DNA from: Rhizomonospora bruguierae | GTDB lineage: Bacteria; Actinomycetota; Actinomycetes; Mycobacteriales; Micromonosporaceae | Direction: 5' to 3' | Length of the DNA stretch: 38,124 nucleotides | NCBI RefSeq assembly: GCF_018397995.1 | Contig: NZ_BBQH01000033.1 | Location: 1-38,124 of the forward strand | Shown: positions 1 to 6,847 of the stretch, one piece after another | Layout of the letters: every line of letters starts with the position of its first letter | Position numbering within the stretch: position 1 is the stretch's first letter | Position numbers and translations under genes: made by a program | Notes under the pieces: generated by a model | What the model saw: only the letters and a program-made list of their open reading frames with translations | Databases searched by the model: none | Told to the model about the DNA's origin: nothing

Positions 1-43
1 AGGATGTCGGGTTCGGACTGGTAGGTCCTGGGTTTCACCTCGG

Positions 44-703
44 GTGGGCGGGTCCGGTCGATGGCGGGTCTATCACGCCGCGCTACGGGCACTGCTCGAC
101 CTCGTCGGCGCCGAACCCCCGGACGTCAACGAGCCCGACGACTGTCTGTTCTGGCGTCATCGTGCCCGGCGGATGATCGGTGAGACCGTCGCACGCCAGG
201 CCAAGCACCCGACCGGTGCTCGCGGCATGCCCATCGAATGGTTCGAACCGCTGATCGCAGCCGCAGTGTACGAGCCGGATCCGAGCTTCAACCGGCAGCT
301 GGTCGAACCCGCCATCGCCGCGTTCGGCCGCCGTCGCGTCCAGGTTGCGCTGCTTGACTATCTCGACACCGATGCCCCCGCCGGCGCGGCACGCGCCTGG
401 TACTGGGCCTCGATAGGAGTCAGGTACCTACCGGGAACGACGACCATGACCCCGGAAAGCGCCGCCGAATACAAGGAAGTCAGTGACCTGCGCGAGCGGT
501 ACCGCCTTACCGCGCTACGCCGCTTCCTGGCCGACGATGACCTGGACCTGCACCGATGCATATTGCCAGGCCTCACCCTGGACCCACAGATGTACCCCAG
601 CCAGATGCGCGACCAAGTTGCTCAGGCCGTGCAGATCGCTCGCACCTCAAACGACGACTACCTCCGGCATCGAGTGGAGATCCAGGTCGTGCCCGAGCGA
701 TGA
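44..703 (+). CDS. Hypothetical protein, possibly partial at its 5' end
   Basis: I do not recognise the family. The 219-residue product is soluble, without signal peptide or membrane segment, and is rich in charged helices (for example RARRMIGETVARQ near residue 42, and ADDDLDLHR near residue 163), which would fit an alpha-helical-repeat fold; that is a guess. The GTG at 44 is the first usual start, but the frame is open back to base 2, so the true start may lie outside the window. There is no convincing ribosome binding site before 44. A hairpin overlaps the stop codon, suggesting the transcript ends here. The reading frame itself looks genuine because codon choice is consistently GC-rich in third positions. 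Confidence 0.6.
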   Translation: MGGSGRWRVYHAALRALLDLVGAEPPDVNEPDDCLFWRHRARRMIGETVARQAKHPTGARGMPIEWFEPLIAAAVYEPDPSFNRQLVEPAIAAFGRRRVQVALLDYLDTDAPAGAARAWYWASIGVRYLPGTTTMTPESAAEYKEVSDLRERYRLTALRRFLADDDLDLHRCILPGLTLDPQMYPSQMRDQVAQAVQIARTSNDDYLRHRVEIQVVPER

Positions 704-742
704 CTCGCGACCGGTCGACGCGATCCGGATCTGCCGCGAGTC
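702..742 (+). terminator. Hairpin at the end of the first gene
   Basis: GACTCGCG (702-709) pairs perfectly with CGCGAGTC (735-742), and the loop holds an inner CCGG/CCGG pair. It overlaps the TGA of the preceding gene. No T-run follows, as is common in actinobacteria, so termination is inferred from the structure alone. Confidence 0.4.
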
Positions 743-1054
743 GCGCGGTATCGCCGACTGATCTGCTGAGAACATGAGTCCTGACTGGTGTGGCCGAAGA
801 TTCGCATGGATGGGCAGTGCTTCTTCACGCCATCGAAAGCGCAACACGGCACCCCGGACCATGTCGCCGCATTTGGTCCGGGATTACGTCACATCCACCC
901 AACTGACGGCCGCCGGGACTAACTAACAACATCCGCTCATAGCCGCGATCCGCGCGCTGCGCAGGGTTACATGACCGCTCGCGGCTCGCGGTGCGGATCT
1001 GGCCGATGTGCGGACGTTCCAGCCGGTTGCCACTCGCGGCAGGACTCTCCCGAT
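743..1054. other. Non-coding gap, nothing recognised
   Basis: I see no supported gene, RNA or promoter here. The open frames across this stretch have arginine/serine-rich shadow composition on both strands. Confidence 0.5.
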
Positions 1055-1546
1055 TTAGGAGCAAGGACTGGCGTCGAAGTCCTGATGCCCGCGGCCGGAT
1101 TGGCATTTGAAGGTCCGCTCACCCGAGGCGAACCGGTACCGACCGTCTCGGCCGCGGGTGAACACGACACGGTACCGCTCAGCATCGACTGAGTCGTCTC
1201 CGAGATGGGTGATGGTCGCGGTGACGACGGCCTTGTCCTGCTCGGTCTCCTGAAGCATATAGATCTTGGGTCGACCGTCGAACGGGCCGTTGAGGCCCAG
1301 CAGTTCCGCCGCGGCTGTGTCCGTTGCTCCCGCCCAGCTCGGGGACGACCGGTCGATCAGATCGTTGAAACCCGGCGCCGAAATCTTGCCGGTCGCCCGG
1401 TCGATCGTGATCTCTCCCGACCACCGTTCGCCCGCTGCCGGGCTGATCGAGATCTCCCACGGTGTCGCGCCGGACTGCTGGATCGGGTCGCCGCAGCCAG
1501 CGACGAGGGTCAGCAGAATAACGATCAATGTCCCGGTCCGCCGCAT
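1055..1546 (-). CDS. Putative secreted lipoprotein
   Basis: The 163-residue product starts with a basic n-region and a hydrophobic core (MRRTGTLIVILLTLVAGC). It carries a lipobox L-V-A-G-C with the lipidated cysteine at residue 18, so it should be processed by signal peptidase II and anchored on the outer face of the cytoplasmic membrane. The mature part is mostly beta-strand-like and acidic, with a CQSGRGHQDFDASPC stretch near the end whose two cysteines could form a disulfide. I do not recognise the mature domain. It stands alone, with gaps of more than 300 bases on both sides, so it is probably monocistronic. The ATG is preceded only by a weak purine-rich stretch. Lipoprotein localisation is well supported; function is unknown. 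Confidence 0.75.
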   Translation of the reverse strand: MRRTGTLIVILLTLVAGCGDPIQQSGATPWEISISPAAGERWSGEITIDRATGKISAPGFNDLIDRSSPSWAGATDTAAAELLGLNGPFDGRPKIYMLQETEQDKAVVTATITHLGDDSVDAERYRVVFTRGRDGRYRFASGERTFKCQSGRGHQDFDASPCS

Positions 1547-1907
1547 CGCAGGAGCCTACCCGCATAAATCGCGTCGACAGCATCGGCAGGGCCCTCAGCG
1601 GACGAGTCTGAAGGGGCTTCTCAGCACCCTGCCAAGAGGTCGGGGCCGCTCCGTCTGCAGCTACGGACGGTGCTTCGTGGCTGGGTGCGCTGAGGGGTTC
1701 GTCGATGCCCAGACGCGTTGCTCGCCCGGGTCAGGTATCCGCATCCGCAATCCGCGCATCACGTAGCGTGAGGGTGGAGCCTGCCGCTCGCCGACCGGAA
1801 CTGCCGATGAGCGCGCACCGTACCGCCCAGGCCGCCCCGCTGAACGTAGGACGCACGTACAAAAGGATCCGGTACCCGCACGTGCCGCGTGCCGAGCGCG
1901 CCCGTGG
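1547..1907. other. Non-coding gap, nothing recognised
   Basis: This upstream region of the lipoprotein gene shows no supported gene on either strand. It must contain the lipoprotein promoter, but I cannot point to a convincing -35/-10 pair. Confidence 0.45.
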
Positions 1908-2192
1908 TCAGAACGCCCGGGGACGGCCCGCGCGGAAAACATCAAGCCAGTGGCGTATCTGCTCATCGTCGTGCAGGTACGGGCCGTCCTTAGCGTGGCG
2001 CAGGTCGATGCCGTATAGCTGAGTCAGCGCCCACCAGACATCCTCGTCTTCCACACCGCCACCATCCGGATCGGTGACCCACCGAGCAGCCCATCGGTCG
2101 ACCTCGTCGCGCGACTGGCTTCCGTCCAGGAGCGCCAAGAGTCTTGCCTCGACCTGGTCACGACTCGGCGGCGGGTGAGGACTCGAGGACAT
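1908..2192 (-). CDS. Small acidic hypothetical protein
   Basis: I chose the ATG at 2192 (MSSSPHPPPSRDQVEARL), which has an AGG-containing ribosome binding site about 7 bases upstream, over a longer frame whose first 27 residues look non-coding. The 94-residue product has an amphipathic start (DQVEARLLALLDG), then SRDEVDRWAARWV, a tryptophan-rich core (EDVWWALTQLYGIDL), and ends with GPYLHDDEQIRHWLDVFR. Small acidic tryptophan-rich proteins of this kind are common as lone genes in actinobacterial accessory regions, and some polymorphic-toxin immunity proteins look alike. No toxin partner is visible here, so I make no functional claim. Confidence 0.7.
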   Translation of the reverse strand: MSSSPHPPPSRDQVEARLLALLDGSQSRDEVDRWAARWVTDPDGGGVEDEDVWWALTQLYGIDLRHAKDGPYLHDDEQIRHWLDVFRAGRPRAF

Positions 2193-2722
2193 CCGACAAC
2201 CTTGCCACATAGATCCACACGGCGTACCACTCCCGGCGCGACCGCGCGCATCTGCCGCAATCCGGGGCGCCAACCCGGCTCTACTGGTAACGCAGCGTGA
2301 GCAGCGGAAGGGAGGCCGCTACGTCCCCAGCCGAAGCGGCAGACAGCCCGGGCCTGTGTACGTCTGGCGTACCTGGCTCTGCACTGGAGCCCGTACGCCG
2401 ACAGGGGGATCCAAACGAGCTTCATCATGGTCGGCGCTCCCGTCGCCGCTGACGGCGTCGAAGTCCGTCAGGCGGCCGGCAGTCGCGACGGCCGCGGCCA
2501 GGCTGACGACGCCCGTCCCGTTGACGCCATCGCCGACATCCGGCGTTTTCTGCGCCCAACAGCGGCCCAACACCACACGGACCTGGGCTGTTGGGTGTCT
2601 GCCGGCACGAACTTGGGCGGCCGAGGTTGTTGGGCGTGCAGGGCTGTGACCTGCGCCAACACGGCGTTCCTGCCGATCATGCCGGACGGGCCTGTTGGGT
2701 CGACGTGCGCGGATGGGGGTCT
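2193..2722. other. Degenerate gap before the dehydrogenase fragment
   Basis: No supported gene. The stretch holds a perfect 9-bp inverted repeat, CCCAACAGC (2555-2563) and GCTGTTGGG (2587-2595), and further TTGGG-type words up to 2635. The N-terminal half of the dehydrogenase that follows cannot be found here in any frame, so it was probably lost rather than frameshifted. Confidence 0.4.
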
Positions 2723-3262
2723 CGCGTGGTCGGGTTCGGCAACCCGCGCCAGCCCTATGGCGCGCTCGCCGAGAAGACCGTGGCGCCCAAGGGCGCCTAC
2801 CTGCCGATCCTGGAGGGTGTCGACCCGGCGATCGCCACCGTGCTGGGCACGGCGATCACCGGCATGTCCGTCAAGACCGCCGCTGGATTCGTGCCGGGCG
2901 AGACCGTGCTCGTGCAAGGCGCCACCGGGGTCGCGGGGCGACTCGCGGTGAAGGTGGCCCGGCTGCTCGGCGCCGGACGGATCATCGCGACCGGCCGCGA
3001 CGACGACCAACTGCGTGAGGTACGAACCCTGGGCGCCGATGCGGTGATCAACACTGCCGTACCGGACGAAGCGCTGGCGCAGGTGTATCTCGATGCCAGG
3101 GGCGATGGGTACGACGTCGTGCTCGATTACCTCTGGGGCCGACCCACCGAGATCCTGCTGCGATCGCTGGTCCCGCAGTCGTTCGCGTTCCCGAAGCCGA
3201 CCCGGCTGATCCAGGTCGGCGAGACCGATCTACGGGGCAGCAGGCTCGTCGTGGTGCCCTGA
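2723..3262 (+). pseudogene. Medium-chain dehydrogenase/reductase remnant
   Basis: The frame carries the middle of a zinc-independent MDR/quinone-oxidoreductase-type protein. A GALAEKTVAP strand precedes a Rossmann entry (GETVLVQGATGVAGRLAVK), and LGAGRIIATGRDDDQL and the DGYDVVLDYLWG block follow. Family members are about 310-340 residues. Here the catalytic GroES-like N-terminal half is missing, and the frame stops after LIQVGETDLRGS, before the C-terminal strands. Upstream codons to 2591 are open but unlike the family. The remnant is convergent with the kinase gene that starts on the other strand. It is probably non-functional; an alternative is a stand-alone nucleotide-binding fragment, which I consider unlikely. 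Confidence 0.75.
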
Positions 3263-3294
3263 CAGGCACGAGCCCCCATTCGTCGAATGCGTTC

Positions 3295-4026
3295 TCAGAC
3301 CGCTCGAACTTCGGCGAGTCGCCTGACCGCGTAGTCGTCGTCCCAGCAGACGGCGGCTTCCCAGGCGGCCGACGCTTGAGCGGCGATGTCGTGCGCGCCG
3401 TCGTCGAGGCCGGCGGCGTTGTCGGGCAGCACAAGGTCGAGGTCGGGGACGTCGACGTGCGACTCGTCCCAGTCGATCAGCGCGACCTGATTCGCGGTCA
3501 TGCGGACGTTGCCAGGGTTGGGGTCGCCGTGCACGACGCACGTCTGCCGTCCGGACAATCGCGCCCATGCTGCCCGGCATCGAGCAACGCCCTCCGGGGG
3601 CATCGCGCTCAGGTCGATCTTCGTCCCGGTCTCGGCGTGCAGGAGGTCGGTCGACGATCGCCAGCCCGGGCGCTGCGGCCAGCCCTGCGTCAACCGATGC
3701 AGCTCGCGGAGCGTGCCGGCCACGCGACGCCAGTCGGCCTGTGTCTCGGGCGGTCCGCCATCCAGATAGGTCATCACCACCAGGCCGTCGACGAAGAGCC
3801 GGCCGTCCGTGGTCGGGATCGGCACCGGCACGGTCAGACCCGCCCGGTCGAGGTAAACGAGGAGCTCGGTCTCCCACGCGAGATCAGCGTCGCTCCTGGC
3901 ACCCAGACGACCGACCGCAAGCTGCCCGTTGACGCGCACGCTCCACACGTCGTTGGCGACTCCGCCAGCGAGCGGTTCGACGCGAGAGACGTCTTCACCC
4001 CACTGCCCAAGTGCCGTCCACCCCAT
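3295..4026 (-). CDS. Aminoglycoside phosphotransferase (APH) family kinase
   Basis: This 243-residue protein has the protein-kinase-like APH fold. It shows the catalytic loop CVVHGDPNPGN (residues 163-173, with D168 as catalytic base and N173), the metal-binding IDWDE (184-188, equivalent to DFG), and an N-terminal glycine-containing loop (LAGGVANDVW, 19-28) before the expected beta strands. Family members phosphorylate small molecules such as aminoglycosides, choline or homoserine; the substrate cannot be read from sequence. I start at the ATG at 4026 because the 45 residues upstream in frame look non-coding and the family usually begins just before the glycine loop. It is convergent with the dehydrogenase remnant. 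Resistance cannot be assumed. Confidence 0.8.
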   Translation of the reverse strand: MGWTALGQWGEDVSRVEPLAGGVANDVWSVRVNGQLAVGRLGARSDADLAWETELLVYLDRAGLTVPVPIPTTDGRLFVDGLVVMTYLDGGPPETQADWRRVAGTLRELHRLTQGWPQRPGWRSSTDLLHAETGTKIDLSAMPPEGVARCRAAWARLSGRQTCVVHGDPNPGNVRMTANQVALIDWDESHVDVPDLDLVLPDNAAGLDDGAHDIAAQASAAWEAAVCWDDDYAVRRLAEVRAV

Positions 4027-4233
4027 TGACCAGATCCTACGGGTCGAGATAACCGTTCTCGGTAGTTCCGGATGTCGATCATTCCAGTGGCTGTTGTCGG
4101 TACACGCCAGTCCGCTCGTCGTCGGCGTGCTTCGCCCACCAGCCGGCCAAGGACCGCACACCGTCCCGGCCCGGGCGTGCGGCAGCGCAGCCGCGCCTCA
4201 CCGAACGCCGAAACCCCGCGCTCCACTAATCCG

Positions 4234-4671
4234 TCAACCGGTCACCCAGCAGTAGACCCCGCCGTCCGATTGAACGGCCTCGCGAGCCAGCCCTGCCACG
4301 CCGACCAGAATGCCGAGTGCGGCATCTGCGTCGATGTCCTCCCCGTTGCGGAGCAGCTCGGCTCGCCATGCCTCTGCAACGTCCCGCAAGCGGGGCAGGT
4401 CTGCCTGGATGAGGCGGGCCACCAACTCGTCCGACAGTGCGAACACCGCGCTGCCGTCGTTGACCATGTCCGCCACCATGCGCGGGTCGTCGATCGTCGC
4501 CGCATGCTTGCGGAGGCGGCCGGTCAACAGGTTCTCCCAGGTAACGATTGCGTCGTCGGCCTCGAAGAAGGAGCCGGACACGGTCCTCGTGCGTCGCTTC
4601 GGGCCTTGGCCGTGGACGGCCTTGGCCTTCTTGTCGTTCGGCGCCCCGAAGAATTCGACGTACTCGCTCAC
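4234..4671 (-). CDS. Conserved-looking hypothetical protein
   Basis: The 145-residue product begins VSEYVEFFGAPNDKKAK from a GTG preceded closely by GGGCGGG. It continues with EADDAIVTWENLLTGR, VFALSDELVARLIQADLPRL and ends AREAVQSDGGVYCWVTG. There is no signal peptide or membrane helix. The pattern resembles a widespread actinobacterial family of unknown function that I cannot name. It lies 49 bases downstream of the ArsR-type gene on the same strand, so the two may be co-transcribed, but no functional link is evident. Confidence 0.7.
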   Translation of the reverse strand: MSEYVEFFGAPNDKKAKAVHGQGPKRRTRTVSGSFFEADDAIVTWENLLTGRLRKHAATIDDPRMVADMVNDGSAVFALSDELVARLIQADLPRLRDVAEAWRAELLRNGEDIDADAALGILVGVAGLAREAVQSDGGVYCWVTG

Positions 4672-4720
4672 CCGCCCATTGTGGCTTTCCGCACCTACTG
4701 CTGACCCGCCTACCTGCCCA

Positions 4721-5047
4721 TCACGGGCTGGCGGGGCCGCGTTCGCGGAGCATGGCCAGCAGTCCGGGGAATCGTTGTTCCACCTCGTCGTAACGCAGCG
4801 TGACCAGCCGGCGGATGCCGTCGACGCGCGTGCGGATCAGGCCAGCCTCGCGCAGCACCTTGATGTGGTGCGACAGGGTGGACTTACCGATGGCGATCCC
4901 GGTGTTGCCGAGGACGTCGCTGCCGCAGGTCCAGTCGCCGGCGGCGTCGAGCGCCCGCACGAACGTGAGCCGCACCGGGTCGGCGAGCGCACTGAGGACA
5001 GCGTCGATCGGCACGGCGTCGATGGCAGGCTCACGCACCTCGGTCAC
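4721..5047 (-). CDS. ArsR-family winged-helix repressor
   Basis: The 108-residue protein is a compact winged helix-turn-helix. ALADPVRLTFVRAL (residues 20-33) is the typical first helices, GKSTLSHHIKVLREAGLI is the recognition region, and RTRVDGIRRLVTLR is the wing. No CxC metal-binding pair sits in the recognition helix, so it is more likely one of the non-metal ArsR proteins that control redox or dehydrogenase genes. The gene is divergent from the reductase at 5144, and a large palindrome lies between them, which is the classic autorepression layout. It starts at GTG 5047. A TATGCT sits 6 bases before the GTG with no Shine-Dalgarno sequence, so translation may be leaderless. Confidence 0.88.
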   Translation of the reverse strand: MTEVREPAIDAVPIDAVLSALADPVRLTFVRALDAAGDWTCGSDVLGNTGIAIGKSTLSHHIKVLREAGLIRTRVDGIRRLVTLRYDEVEQRFPGLLAMLRERGPASP

Positions 5048-5087
5048 CAGGCAAGCATAGTCATCGCTTGCGGAAAGTTCGACTCAC

Positions 5088-5121
5088 GTCGTACCGTTCG
5101 ATACGAATCGAACGGTACGAC
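5088..5121. promoter_or_regulatory. Palindromic operator for the ArsR-type regulator
   Basis: GTCGTACCGTTCGAT (5088-5102) and ATCGAACGGTACGAC (5107-5121) are perfect reverse complements separated by ACGA. Extra half-site-like words flank it: GTTCGA (5078-5083) and ATCGAAC (5126-5132). It lies 22 bases upstream of the reductase start and 40 bases upstream of the regulator start. Binding by the ArsR-type protein should block both promoters. The palindrome is seen directly; the protein that binds it is inferred. Confidence 0.8.
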
Positions 5122-5143
5122 ATGGATCGAACATTGGGGGATC

Positions 5144-6226
5144 ATGAAGGCGATCATCTATCGCGACAACGGCGGCCCCGACGTCCTCCGGCTCGTCGAG
5201 CGTGACCGGCCCACGCCAGGACCTGGCGCGGTCCGCGTCCGGGTCGCCGTGTCCGGGGTCAACCCGACCGACTGGCAGGCCCGCTCCGGCGTCGGCCACC
5301 AGAAGCGGTTCCCCGAGATCACCCCGCACCACGACGGCGCGGGCGTGATCGACGCCGTCGGCGCCGGCGTGGACGCGGGCCGGGTCGGGCAGCGGGTGTG
5401 GCTGTTCATGGCCGCCGCCGGCCGGCCCACCGGCACCGCCGCCGAGCTCACCATCGTCCCCGCCGACCAGGCCGTGCCCCTGCCCGACGAGGTCAGCTTC
5501 GACGCCGGCGCGTCGCTCGGCGTGCCCGCGCTCACCGCGCACCGCGCACTGACCGTCGCCGAGGATGGCCCGCCCCGCCTGCACCCCGGCGCCCTTGCCG
5601 GCCGGACGGTCCTGGCCGCCGGCGGGGCCGGTGCCGTCGGCCACGCGGTCATCCAGCTCGCCCGATGGGCCGGCGCCACCGTGATCACCACGGTCAGCGG
5701 CCCGCGGAAGGCGAAGCTGGCCACCGCGGCCGGCGCGCACCACGTGATCAACTACCGCGCGGCGGACCCGGCCGCCGCCATCCGCGCGGTCGCCCCGGAC
5801 GGCGTCGACATCATCACCGAGGTGGCGCTGGGCGCGAACCTCGCCCTGGACCTCGCCGTACTGCGTACCCGCGGCACCGTCGCGACCTACGCCAACGAGG
5901 GCGGCCAGCCGGTCGAGCTCAACGTGGGGCAGAACATGGTGCTGAACACGCGCCTGCAGTTCCTGGTCCTCTACACGGCCGGCCGACAGGCGCGCACCGC
6001 CGCCGTCGAGGACGTCACCGCGGCGGTCAGCGACGGCGCCCTGCCGGTCGGCGAGGAGCACGGCCTGCCACTGGTCCGCTTTCCGCTCGACCGCACCGCT
6101 GACGCCCACCGGGCCGTGCAGACCGGGACGGTCGGCAAGGTGCTGGTGGACTGCGCGGAGCGGGATTCGACCCTGCCCCGGGCATCGGGACCCGGCTCCG
6201 GCCCTTTGTGGACGCCCACGGCGTGA
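5144..6226 (+). CDS. NADPH:quinone oxidoreductase-like MDR enzyme
   Basis: The 360-residue protein has the full MDR layout. A GroES-like domain comes first (MKAIIYRDNGGPDVLRLVE, then VSGVNPTDWQARSG and HHDGAGVIDAVG). A Rossmann domain entered at GRTVLAAGGAGAVGHAVIQL follows, and AGAHHVINYR supplies the cofactor-discrimination strand region. Zinc ligands of alcohol dehydrogenases are absent, as in zeta-crystallin/quinone reductases, so NADPH-dependent reduction of quinones or enals is likely. The ATG at 5144 has GGGGG just upstream and follows the operator. The frame stays open far upstream (to 4310), but that part is antisense shadow. The last 20 or so residues after GKVLVD (proline/serine-rich) extend past the usual family end. 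Regulation by the divergent ArsR-type repressor is inferred. Confidence 0.88.
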   Translation: MKAIIYRDNGGPDVLRLVERDRPTPGPGAVRVRVAVSGVNPTDWQARSGVGHQKRFPEITPHHDGAGVIDAVGAGVDAGRVGQRVWLFMAAAGRPTGTAAELTIVPADQAVPLPDEVSFDAGASLGVPALTAHRALTVAEDGPPRLHPGALAGRTVLAAGGAGAVGHAVIQLARWAGATVITTVSGPRKAKLATAAGAHHVINYRAADPAAAIRAVAPDGVDIITEVALGANLALDLAVLRTRGTVATYANEGGQPVELNVGQNMVLNTRLQFLVLYTAGRQARTAAVEDVTAAVSDGALPVGEEHGLPLVRFPLDRTADAHRAVQTGTVGKVLVDCAERDSTLPRASGPGSGPLWTPTA

Positions 6227-6331
6227 GCAATCGACGGGGCAGCCGCCCGCCCTGCGGCGCTGCCGACCGCTCGCGGCGGAACACGGCAAGCACGCGCCGG
6301 TGACCGCCGCGGAAGCTGCCGACGCGTCGGG

Positions 6332-6637
6332 TCAGCGGCTTGAGGAGCGCTGCACTGAAGCAACACACCCGGTTTCGGTATCCAATATGACCGTTACGCG
6401 CACAATGGCGCTCTCCGGGGGTGGGGCACCTTCTGACCACGCGGCGGCCGGATGGACCAATTCGTGCGCGAGAACGGTCTGCGGTGACTCGCATCGCACG
6501 GCAGGGGCGAGATGCACCGGCTCCCCGCTGAGGCAACCAAGCCCGAGTAACGCCAGTGCCGCCAAGAACCGGGGGTTTATCGGCGGCCTTCGACCCGACG
6601 GGGTGGGCGGCGGCACACTCAGATCGATGACGGGCAT
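6332..6637 (-). CDS. Possible small exported protein with HELVH motif
   Basis: This 101-residue frame contains a hydrophobic segment (RFLAALALLGLGC, a possible lipobox L-G-L-G-C), then AHELVHPAAAW, and ends with VRVTVILDTETGCVASVQ. HELVH matches the HExxH zinc-metalloprotease signature, but the protein is far too short for known gluzincin or metzincin domains. There is no good ribosome binding site at the ATG, and codon bias is weaker than in neighbouring genes. It may be a small secreted protein, a remnant or a chance frame. I keep it only as a weak call in a gap of about 620 bases. Confidence 0.3.
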   Translation of the reverse strand: MPVIDLSVPPPTPSGRRPPINPRFLAALALLGLGCLSGEPVHLAPAVRCESPQTVLAHELVHPAAAWSEGAPPPESAIVRVTVILDTETGCVASVQRSSSR

Positions 6638-6800
6638 AAAGGCAAGCTATCCGACGGCCGCCCGGACCGCTCGTGCCAGCGCGGGCAACCCGATCCAGCA
6701 TCACTCGACAATCCGTCGGCAACCTCAAGCATGCCGGGCAGCCGCAGCCATGATCGCCAGGGGAATGCCGCCCGAGCTGTGAACGGACCCCTGACGCGCG

Positions 6801-6833
6801 CCGGTCCGCGGCCGACAGTCGACCGCGGACCGG
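6801..6833 (-). terminator. Strong intrinsic hairpin after the nuclease gene
   Basis: CCGGTCCGCGG (6801-6811) and CCGCGGACCGG (6823-6833) are perfect 11-bp complements around an 11-base loop, 14 bases past the stop of the nuclease/nucleotidase gene. No U-run follows, but GC-rich hairpins without one are usual terminators in actinobacteria. Confidence 0.75.
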
Positions 6834-6847
6834 GATTCACGTACTGG

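Noticed and set aside
1908-2192. Toxin-immunity or toxin-antitoxin pair
   Set aside because: The small acidic protein has no adjacent toxin-like partner in either orientation.
3295-4026. Aminoglycoside resistance gene
   Set aside because: The kinase motifs are shared by many small-molecule kinases and the substrate region is not diagnostic, so resistance is not claimed.
5084-6289. A 401-codon open frame on the minus strand opposite the quinone reductase
   Set aside because: It has typical high-GC shadow composition, and the plus strand carries a complete MDR protein.
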